Shown: positions 1-4,971 of the stretch, piece by piece
Position numbering within the stretch: the first letter of the stretch is position 1
How the letters are laid out: each line of letters begins with the position of its first letter
Source of the DNA: JACPYG01 sp964356545
GTDB taxonomy: Bacteria > Patescibacteriota > Minisyncoccia > Minisyncoccales > Staskawiczbacteraceae
Assembly (NCBI GenBank): GCA_964356545.1
Contig: CAYHHX010000036.1
Span: 1-5,033 of the forward strand
Direction: 5' to 3'
Length of the DNA: 5,033 nucleotides
The notes under the pieces: model-generated
Seen by the model: the letters and a program-made list of their open reading frames with translations, nothing else
Told to the model about the DNA's origin: nothing
Databases searched by the model: none
Program-made: the position numbers and the translations under genes

Positions 1-1723
1 CTTCACCAATTTTTGCAGGGTTAATTTGTATAATGCTAATTTTAGGCGCGAAGGGCGAAAGATTTTTTCTTGGCTCTTGTATGACTTCTTTTATTATATC
101 AAGAATTTTCAATCTTGCATCTTTGGCTTTTAAAAGAGCTTCTTTTAAAATTTTGTTGTTTATTCCGTCAATTTTTATATCCATTTGAATTGCAGTGATT
201 CCGTTTTTTGTGCCAGCCACCTTAAAGTCCATATGCCCAAAATGATCTTCTGGACCCTGAATATCTGTCAAAATTTTATACTTCTGAGTTTGTTCGTCTT
301 TTGCCAACCCAATAGAAATCCCTGCAACAGGCTCTCTAATAGGAACCCCAGCATCCATTAAGGCTAATGTTGCCGCACAAACAGATGCCATTGACGTTGA
401 TCCGTTGCTTGATAATGCTTCAGATACAATTCTAATAGTATAAGGAAATTTTTCTGGGTCAGGTATTACTGGAAGAAGTGCTTTTTCTGCTAAATGCCCA
501 TGTCCAATTTCTCTTCTTTTTGGACCTCGCATTGGTGCGATTTCTCCGGTAGAAAATGGGGGGAAATTATAATGGTGCATAAATCTTTTTTTGCCAGAAA
601 TTTCCATTCCATCTAAAAGTTGTTGGTCATCAGGCCCTCCTAATGTCAAAATTGATAACACTTTAGTAAGTCCTCTATGAAATACGCCACTACCATGAGT
701 TCGTGATAAAACGCCTACTTCACATAAAAGATTTCTTATTTCTTCTGGAGACCTGCCATCTGGTCTTTGATTTTTTTCTATAATATTTTTTATAATTATT
801 CTTTCCATTTCTTTTTCAAAAAATGGCAAGACTTGTTTTTCTTTTCCTTCTGCTGGATATTTTCCTTTAATAAATACTACTAATTCCTCTTTTAATGCAT
901 CTACTGGGCCAAAATTTTTCTCTTCGGCCTTTGCATTAGTGATTATTTCTTCTAATCTATTGTTTAAAAATTCTTTGATATCTTTTTCTATATCTAATTC
1001 TACAATAGAATTAAAAGTAGTTTTTTTTGCGCCAACTTTAGCAATTATTTTTTTTTGAAAATCAATTATTTTTTTTAAGGTATCTTCGGCAAATTCCGTG
1101 GCTTCTAATACATCGTTTTCTGAAACTTCTTTAGCTCCCATTTCTATCATATTTATTAAAATTTCATCACCGCTGTTTATGGTAGACAATGCTAAATCAA
1201 GAACGCTTTCTTGCCTTTGTTTATATGTGGGATTTAATATAAGTTTCTCATTAACTTTTCCAATTCTTATAGCTCCTAATGGTCCATTCCATGGAATATT
1301 AGAAACAGCCAATGCAAAAGAACTAGCAACCATTCCTAAAATATCTGGGTCATTTTCTCCGTCAAAAGATACGCAGCTTACTATTACTTGCACTTCTTTT
1401 TTAAAGTCTTTTGGAAATAAAGGGCGCACAGCCCTATCAATCATTCTAGAAGTTAAAATGGCTTCATCTGATGGCCTGGATTCTCTTTTTAAAAATCTTG
1501 AACCTAAAATTTTGCCTGCGGCATAAAATTTCTCGTCATATTCAACAGTTAAAGGAAAAAAATCTTTACCATCAAGATTATCTTTTGACATTACAGCAGT
1601 GGCCAATACTTCTGTTTGGCCATAACTTACGAGGCACGACCCAGAAGCCTGTTCTGTCCAGTCGGTAAGCTTAATTTTTAGAGTTTTATCTCCGATTGCT
1701 ATCTCAAATGTATCTTTAATCAT
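1..1723 (-). CDS. pnp: Polynucleotide phosphorylase (PNPase), 3'-truncated by window edge
   Basis: PNPase degrades RNA 3' to 5' by phosphorolysis, releasing nucleoside diphosphates, and can also polymerise RNA tails; it acts in the cytoplasm as a trimer. The frame is open from the ATG at 1723 to the left edge: 574 codons of about 700 expected. The first RNase PH-like domain (about residues 1-145) contains FFPLTVEY and the DRAVRPLFP stretch (residues 96-104). An all-helical linker follows (about 150-310). The second, catalytic RNase PH domain starts near RPDGR (320-324) and contains FHYNFPP-like HHYNFPPFS (383-391), PKRREIGHG (401-409) and NGSTSMAS (440-447). D493, D499 and K501 align with the E. 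coli catalytic residues D486, D492 and K494. The visible part ends at INPAKIGE, the beginning of the KH domain, so KH and S1 lie outside. No Shine-Dalgarno precedes the start, only an A-rich run, and a long palindrome sits just upstream. Position 497 is His where E. coli has Asp. It is the third gene of an rpsO-NYN-pnp cluster. Identification is very secure. Confidence 0.97.
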   Translation of the reverse strand, partial: MIKDTFEIAIGDKTLKIKLTDWTEQASGSCLVSYGQTEVLATAVMSKDNLDGKDFFPLTVEYDEKFYAAGKILGSRFLKRESRPSDEAILTSRMIDRAVRPLFPKDFKKEVQVIVSCVSFDGENDPDILGMVASSFALAVSNIPWNGPLGAIRIGKVNEKLILNPTYKQRQESVLDLALSTINSGDEILINMIEMGAKEVSENDVLEATEFAEDTLKKIIDFQKKIIAKVGAKKTTFNSIVELDIEKDIKEFLNNRLEEIITNAKAEEKNFGPVDALKEELVVFIKGKYPAEGKEKQVLPFFEKEMERIIIKNIIEKNQRPDGRSPEEIRNLLCEVGVLSRTHGSGVFHRGLTKVLSILTLGGPDDQQLLDGMEISGKKRFMHHYNFPPFSTGEIAPMRGPKRREIGHGHLAEKALLPVIPDPEKFPYTIRIVSEALSSNGSTSMASVCAATLALMDAGVPIREPVAGISIGLAKDEQTQKYKILTDIQGPEDHFGHMDFKVAGTKNGITAIQMDIKIDGINNKILKEALLKAKDARLKILDIIKEVIQEPRKNLSPFAPKISIIQINPAKIGE

Positions 1724-1745
1724 TTTTTTATTTTTGCGAGAAAAA

Positions 1746-1801
1746 GAGAATTTTCATTTGAATAATTCCAAATAAATTAGAAACATTCAAATGACATTCT
1801 C
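1746..1801 (-). promoter_or_regulatory. Long imperfect palindrome in the pnp leader
   Basis: Arms at 1785-1801 and 1746-1763 pair as 6 bp (GAGAAT/ATTCTC), a small 1/2-base internal bulge, then 10 bp (TCATTTGAAT/ATTCAAATGA) around a 21-base loop. A further 4-bp pairing (1810-1813 with 1736-1739) could close the base. On the minus strand the 3' arm is followed by TTTTTCTC, and the pnp ATG lies 22 bases downstream of the 16-bp stem. In E. coli the pnp leader carries a hairpin cut by RNase III, through which PNPase represses its own expression. A comparable role here is inferred from position only. An AT-rich attenuator or terminator is the alternative reading. Confidence 0.6.
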
Positions 1802-1830
1802 AATTTAGTTCGCAGTTATTAGCCCTGCTA

Positions 1831-2331
1831 TTATTTTTTTAAAAGAAATTTTTGTGGCAGTAAATCTAAATCAACAAATTCGTCAGCAGTCTCTTTTAGT
1901 TTTAGGGAAGTTGTTCTGCCAAAAGCCATAACTTCCACCCTTTTGCCCTGGTTTTTTAAATATTCAACTAAAGCAATAAAGTCGCCATCGCCCGATACCA
2001 AAACAATTACATCTAATCCGGCCGAGGTTCTTATGGCATCGATTACAATGCCCACATCCCAGTCAGCTTTTTTGGCTCCTCCGTAAAATTCTTGCAAATC
2101 TCTTACTCTTATTTCAATTCCTAGTTTTGTGAGAGCATCAAAAAATGGCTTTTCTTCGCCAGTTTTTGTTCTTACAACATATCCAAAAGCTCTTATGAAT
2201 TTTCTGCCTGCTATGGCCTGTTTTAAAACTTCTTCAAAATTAACTTTAGAATGATAAAGATTTTTTGCAGAATGGTATAAATTTTGAATATCAATTAAAA
2301 CCTCTACTCTTTGTTCTTTTGGTTTTTGCAT
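1831..2331 (-). CDS. NYN-domain (LabA/DUF88 family) putative ribonuclease
   Basis: This 166-residue protein looks like a single-domain NYN protein, a PIN-like fold found in putative metal-dependent ribonucleases (COG1432/LabA-like). The acidic centre is visible: D14 in VLIDIQNLYHSAKN with N17 beside it, D92 in KKADWDVGIVID with D98 one turn later, and D115/D117 in VSGDGDF. The GRTTS segment (138-142) and the C-terminal ADEFVDLD (149-156) also fit the family. The length is normal for a stand-alone NYN protein. Its ATG overlaps the rpsO stop codon as TAATG, and no Shine-Dalgarno is seen, so translation is probably coupled to rpsO. It lies between rpsO and pnp, which are usually adjacent, so a role in RNA processing or decay alongside PNPase is likely but inferred. 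The substrate is unknown. Family assignment is confident; nuclease activity is a family-based prediction. Confidence 0.9.
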   Translation of the reverse strand: MQKPKEQRVEVLIDIQNLYHSAKNLYHSKVNFEEVLKQAIAGRKFIRAFGYVVRTKTGEEKPFFDALTKLGIEIRVRDLQEFYGGAKKADWDVGIVIDAIRTSAGLDVIVLVSGDGDFIALVEYLKNQGKRVEVMAFGRTTSLKLKETADEFVDLDLLPQKFLLKK

Positions 2332-2597
2332 TACTTTTTGAGGCCGATTTTTTTGACTATACTGCCATATCTTTTTTCAGACTCTTTTTTTAGATAGTTT
2401 AACAATTTTTTTCTTTTAATGACCATTCTTATCAATCCTCTCTTTGAATGTAAATCTTTTGGATTCTTTTTTAAATGTAAAAGCAGCTTATCTATTTCTT
2501 TGGTAAGCAAAGCAATCTGAACCTCGCAAGACCCAGTGTCTTTTTCGTGGACATTATATTCTTTGATTATTTTTGTTTTTTCTTTTGTTTTTAACAT
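2331..2597 (-). CDS. rpsO: 30S ribosomal protein S15
   Basis: S15 binds the central domain of 16S rRNA and nucleates assembly of the 30S platform. The 88 residues match the usual S15 length (E. coli 89). The signature DTGSCEVQIALLT (20-32) is followed by a long helix and the RNA-contacting HLKKNPKDLHSKRGL segment (41-55). H41, D48 and S51, which contact the 16S rRNA G-U/G-C site in known S15 proteins, are all present. The protein ends with the typical GLKK. The start is the ATG at 2597; there is no Shine-Dalgarno just upstream. An extended -10 promoter lies so close that the leader would be only about 10 bases. The gene overlaps the NYN gene by one base and heads the rpsO-NYN-pnp cluster. Identification is very secure. 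Confidence 0.98.
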   Translation of the reverse strand: MLKTKEKTKIIKEYNVHEKDTGSCEVQIALLTKEIDKLLLHLKKNPKDLHSKRGLIRMVIKRKKLLNYLKKESEKRYGSIVKKIGLKK

Positions 2598-2612
2598 ATT
2601 TTATTTTTTATA

Positions 2613-2621
2613 ATTATATCA
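2613..2621 (-). promoter_or_regulatory. Extended -10 promoter element for rpsO
   Basis: Minus-strand TGATATAAT is a perfect TATAAT (2618-2613) with the extended TG one base upstream (2621-2620). No good -35 is seen at 16-18 bases; the best is GTATAA, which is consistent with an extended -10 promoter. Transcription would start near 2606, about 9 bases before the rpsO ATG, giving an almost leaderless mRNA with no Shine-Dalgarno. The region is AT-rich, so a chance match is possible. Confidence 0.5.
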
Positions 2622-2687
2622 CCTAACCTTTTTACTTATACTCTATTTTTATTATTTTGGCAAGCCTGTCCTTAATTTATTGAAGGG

Positions 2688-2758
2688 TGCCCCCACTCAG
2701 AATCGGACTGAGATAGGTTGCTTAAGAGGCAACTACTTTACCATTAAGTTATGGGGGC
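2688..2758 (-). tRNA. tRNA-Lys (anticodon CTT)
   Basis: A 71-base cloverleaf is seen. Acceptor GCCCCCA pairs with TGGGGGC, with discriminator A. The D stem ACTT/AAGT closes a loop containing GGTA. The anticodon stem GTTGC/GCAAC carries loop CTCTTAA, anticodon CTT, reading AAG. The variable loop is CTAT and the T stem CTCAG/CTGAG is perfect. The T loop is TCCGATT, with C where almost all tRNAs have U55; all stems are otherwise fully paired. CCA is not encoded: the bases after the discriminator are CCC. The 5' end lies 8 bases after the stop codon of the pilin gene, so RNase P cleavage would also trim that mRNA. Confidence 0.93.
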
Positions 2759-2766
2759 ATACTGTA

Positions 2767-3141
2767 TTAAAGCACATTCCACGCTCCTTCGTACCCTAAT
2801 GTTTTTAAAATAAAGTTGACAATCAACCACGAACAAAAAACTAAAGCTAATCCAATAATTGACCACATTAGCGCTTTTTTACCTAATCCTGCTAAATTAG
2901 GATTTCCGGCCGAAATCATAATCATCACTCCGCCAATTGTTATCATTAAAATTGCTAAAGGTGTGGCTACCCACAATACAATAAAATTAAAAATTCTCGC
3001 AAGCATTATAAAAAAATCTTCAATCGTGCAAGCAGGTTGCCCGGGATTTCCACAAGGAACTAATCCTTGAGCATTTACTAAAATCGGAGTTAAAAATAAA
3101 ATTAGACAAAATAAACTAATTAACAAAAAAAGTTTTTTCAT
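2767..3141 (-). CDS. VirB2/TrbC-like (T4SS-type) pilin, small membrane protein
   Basis: This 124-residue protein has the layout of VirB2-like pilins. A Sec signal peptide (K2-K3, hydrophobic 4-22, probable cleavage after A24 in VNA-QG) is followed by a short segment GLVPCGNPGQPAC with C30 and C38. Two hydrophobic helices follow (about 44-77, with a PLAILMITIGGVMIMISAG core, and about 90-113), separated by a polar loop, GNPNLAGLGKKA. Proteins of this size and pattern are frequent in Patescibacteria and are grouped with type IV secretion pilins. No other secretion or conjugation gene is in the window, so its partners are unknown, and a generic small membrane protein remains possible. The two cysteines could form a disulfide outside the cell. 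The ATG at 3141 gives a complete signal peptide; no Shine-Dalgarno is seen. It is sandwiched between tRNA-Arg and tRNA-Lys on the same strand. Confidence 0.8.
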   Translation of the reverse strand: MKKLFLLISLFCLILFLTPILVNAQGLVPCGNPGQPACTIEDFFIMLARIFNFIVLWVATPLAILMITIGGVMIMISAGNPNLAGLGKKALMWSIIGLALVFCSWLIVNFILKTLGYEGAWNVL

Positions 3142-3193
3142 ATTTAAAAATTGATTTAAAATTAAAAAATTTTAATATGTGCCCCTAGGAAGA

Positions 3194-3239
3194 TTCGCCC
3201 AGTCATTCGACTGGGCGTCAGGTCGTATGACCTGACGAA
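3194..3239. repeat. GC-rich tandem double hairpin (REP-like)
   Basis: Two perfect 9-bp inverted repeats lie side by side. CGCCCAGTC/GACTGGGCG (3196-3217) has tetraloop ATTC, and CGTCAGGTC/GACCTGACG (3216-3237) has tetraloop GTAT; they share two bases. Outer TTCG (3194-3197) and CGAA (3236-3239) could also pair. The element is far richer in GC than its surroundings. It begins about 6 bases after the 3' end of tRNA-Arg on the minus strand and has no T-run after it, so it is not a standard intrinsic terminator. It looks like a repetitive extragenic palindrome or a small non-autonomous element, but copy number cannot be seen from here. Confidence 0.7.
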
Positions 3240-3244
3240 CCTTG

Positions 3245-3316
3245 TGCCCTCGGCAGGACTCGAACCCGCAACTACTGCTTCGAAGGCAGGAATGATATCC
3301 ATTTCACCACGAGGGC
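3245..3316 (-). tRNA. tRNA-Arg (anticodon TCG)
   Basis: A 72-base cloverleaf is seen. Acceptor GCCCTCG pairs with CGAGGGC, with discriminator A. The D stem GTGA/TCAT includes one G-U pair. The anticodon arm has loop CTTCGAA, anticodon TCG, reading CGA and possibly other CGN codons. The anticodon stem CCTGC/GCAGT has four pairs and a C-U mismatch at 27-43. The variable loop is AGTT. The T arm GCGGG-TTCGAGT-CCTGC is canonical. CCA is not encoded; CAA follows the discriminator. A REP-like double hairpin follows directly. Confidence 0.95.
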
Positions 3317-3354
3317 TTTATTATTAAGCATCATCATAAGGACAGCTTGTCTAA

Positions 3355-3383
3355 ATTTTAACAGATTTATTGAAAATAATCAA
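3355..3383 (-). promoter_or_regulatory. Candidate promoter for tRNA-Arg
   Basis: On the minus strand TTGATT (3383-3378) and TAAAAT (3360-3355) are separated by 17 bases, matching the -35/-10 consensus at 4/6 and 5/6. The start would fall near 3348, about 32 bases before the mature 5' end of tRNA-Arg. The region is AT-rich, so chance matches are expected. Confidence 0.35.
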
Positions 3384-3398
3384 TTTTTAAGATAGGAT
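3370..3398 (+). promoter_or_regulatory. Candidate promoter for cca
   Basis: TTGAAA (3370-3375) and TAGGAT (3393-3398) are 17 bases apart, matching the consensus at 5/6 and 4/6. Transcription from it would start near 3405, giving a leaderless cca mRNA. This conflicts with use of the Shine-Dalgarno at 3394-3397, which overlaps the proposed -10, so only one of the two calls is likely to be right. Confidence 0.25.
3394..3397 (+). promoter_or_regulatory. Shine-Dalgarno of cca
   Basis: AGGA sits 9 bases before the cca ATG. It supports the ATG at 3407 as the start and is the only recognisable Shine-Dalgarno among the genes of this window. It would require transcription to begin further upstream than the promoter candidate at 3370-3398. 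Confidence 0.5.
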
Positions 3399-3406
3399 GA
3401 ATTACT

Positions 3407-4864
3407 ATGACAATTCCAAAGGAAGTAAAAAATATTATTAGTAAGTTAAAAGAAGCGGGTTTTGAGGCCTTTATTGTTGGAGGTTGTGTCCGCGATTTTT
3501 TATGTGAGACAGAACCTAAAGATTGGGATATTACCACAAATGCCAAGCCAGAAGAAATTCAAAAAGTGTTTCCTGATAGTTTTTACGAAAATAACTTTTT
3601 AACTGTTACCGTAAGAACAAAAAGTAAAAATCTAAAACTACAAGAAATTGAAATTACAACTTATCGCCTTGAAGCAAAATATTCCGACAAAAGACATCCA
3701 GATGAAGTCAGGTTTGCCAAAACTATTGATGAAGATTTGGCCAGGCGTGACTTTACGGTAAACGCCATTGCTGTAAACATAAAAGGTGCAAAAAAAGAAA
3801 TTATAGACCCATTTTTGGGCCAAAAAGATTTAAAGAATAAAATAATTAAAACAGTTGGTAATCCAGAAGAAAGATTTTCTGAAGATGCCTTACGAATGCT
3901 TAGGGCAGTTAGGTTTTCTACAACTCTGGGGTTTCAAATTGAAGAAAGTACGGCAAAAGCAATTGAGAAAAATAGCATTTGGTTAAAAGAAATTTCAAAA
4001 GAAAGAATAAGAGATGAGTTTTTAAAAATTATTATGGCCGATGGCGCGGCAGATGGCATAGAATTATTAAGAAAATTGGGTCTGTTAAAATATATTATTC
4101 CAGAAATAGAAGAGGGTTATGGAGTAAGCCAAAATAAGCATCATATTTATGATTGTTATTGGCACTCTATAAAAGCTTTAGAATATGCCGTAAAAAAGAA
4201 ATTCAATATGTATGTAAGGATAGCTTCTTTATTGCATGATATTGCTAAGCCTCGAGTAAAAGCAGGAGAAGGCAAGGAATCCACATTTTATAATCACGAA
4301 ATAGTTGGCGCTAAAATGACATTCGAAATTTTAAACCGTTTGAAATTTTCTAAAAAAGATGTTGAAAAAATTACAAAGTTAGTTCGTTATCATTTGTTTT
4401 ATTATAATGTTGATGAAGTTGGAGAGTCGTCAGTAAGAAGATTAATGAGAAATATTGGTTCGGAAAATATGGAAGAATTATTAGAAGTGCGTTATGCAGA
4501 TAGAATTGGTTCTGGCGTGCCTAAAGCAGAACCATATAAGTTAAGGCACTTAAAATATATTATTGATAAAGTTTCGCAGGACCCTATTTCAGTAAAAATG
4601 CTCAAAGTCAGCGGAAATGATGTTGTGAATATTTTAAAAATACAGCCTGGCCCAAAAATTGGCCAAATTTTGGATATACTTTTAGGATATGTTTTAGACG
4701 ACCCAAAAAAGAACGAAAAAGAGATTTTAGAAAAAGAAATTGAAAAATTGGGGAAGTTAGAAGAGAAAAAATTAAAAAGTTTAGCTGAAAAATCAAAAGA
4801 AGAGAAAGTGAAAATTGAAACAAAAACAGATCAAATAACAAAAAAGAAATATTGGGTAATGTAA
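3407..4864 (+). CDS. cca: CCA tRNA nucleotidyltransferase with HD domain
   Basis: The enzyme adds or repairs the 3'-terminal CCA of tRNAs using CTP and ATP without a nucleic acid template. The 485-residue product has the class II nucleotidyltransferase head: IVGGCVRD (23-30), catalytic carboxylates D39 and D41 in KDWD, RRDFTVNAIA (113-122) and the RFSEDALRMLRAVRF motif (156-170), whose EDxxR element selects nucleotides in this family. A helical RNA-binding neck follows. An HD domain (about 245-370) shows H253 in YWHS, H277-D278 in LLHDIAKP, H297 in YNHE and D365 in YADRIGSG. The last 55 residues are dense in Lys and Glu, probably helical, ending in KKYWVM. None of the three neighbouring tRNA genes encodes CCA, which fits CCA addition rather than poly(A) polymerase, although sequence alone does not fully separate these. 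The tRNA-Pro gene starts 4 bases after the stop codon. Confidence 0.95.
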   Translation: MTIPKEVKNIISKLKEAGFEAFIVGGCVRDFLCETEPKDWDITTNAKPEEIQKVFPDSFYENNFLTVTVRTKSKNLKLQEIEITTYRLEAKYSDKRHPDEVRFAKTIDEDLARRDFTVNAIAVNIKGAKKEIIDPFLGQKDLKNKIIKTVGNPEERFSEDALRMLRAVRFSTTLGFQIEESTAKAIEKNSIWLKEISKERIRDEFLKIIMADGAADGIELLRKLGLLKYIIPEIEEGYGVSQNKHHIYDCYWHSIKALEYAVKKKFNMYVRIASLLHDIAKPRVKAGEGKESTFYNHEIVGAKMTFEILNRLKFSKKDVEKITKLVRYHLFYYNVDEVGESSVRRLMRNIGSENMEELLEVRYADRIGSGVPKAEPYKLRHLKYIIDKVSQDPISVKMLKVSGNDVVNILKIQPGPKIGQILDILLGYVLDDPKKNEKEILEKEIEKLGKLEEKKLKSLAEKSKEEKVKIETKTDQITKKKYWVM

Positions 4865-4868
4865 AAAA

Positions 4869-4941
4869 CGGGGTGTGGTGTAACGGTAACATGCACCCTT
4901 CGGGAGGGTGAGATTTCTGGGTTCGAATCCCAGTACCCCGA
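4869..4941 (+). tRNA. tRNA-Pro (anticodon CGG)
   Basis: A 73-base cloverleaf is seen. Acceptor CGGGGTG pairs with TACCCCG (one G-U pair), with discriminator A. The C1-G72 pair is typical of bacterial tRNA-Pro. The D stem is GTGT/ACAT with GG in the loop. The anticodon stem CACCC/GGGTG carries loop TTCGGGA, anticodon CGG, reading CCG. The variable loop is AGATTT and the T arm CTGGG-TTCGAAT-CCCAG is canonical. CCA is not encoded; CAA follows the discriminator. It lies 4 bases behind cca and 30 bases ahead of the next coding start. Confidence 0.95.
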
Positions 4942-4971
4942 CAAAATTATATCGCTACGCTAAAGTGATTT

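Noticed and set aside
1098..1668. Open frames on the plus strand at 1098-1526 and 1471-1668
   Set aside because: They lie antisense within the well-conserved pnp frame, overlap each other, and have no recognisable protein features.
2242..2283. Tandem NLYHSAK-NLYHSKV repeat in the NYN protein
   Set aside because: Comparable NLY-SAKNLY spacing after the first catalytic Asp appears normal for this family, and the DNA of the two units has diverged, so a recent duplication is not supported.
2598..2687. Terminator or S15-binding leader between tRNA-Lys and rpsO
   Set aside because: No stable stem with a T-run and no three-way junction could be drawn; only the extended -10 stands out.
2816..3070. 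84-codon plus-strand frame
   Set aside because: It is the complement of the pilin gene, whose signal peptide and transmembrane helices are convincing on the minus strand.
3156..3175. AT-only inverted repeat before the pilin gene
   Set aside because: TTAAAATT/AATTTTAA contains no G or C and such matches are expected by chance in this AT-rich gap; it is too weak for a terminator.
3638..3823. 61-codon minus-strand frame
   Set aside because: It is antisense to the nucleotidyltransferase head of cca, including its catalytic-domain motifs.
4608..4892. 94-codon minus-strand frame rich in Leu, Phe and Ile
   Set aside because: Its membrane-like look comes from reading the complement of the Lys/Glu-rich cca tail; it also runs into tRNA-Pro.
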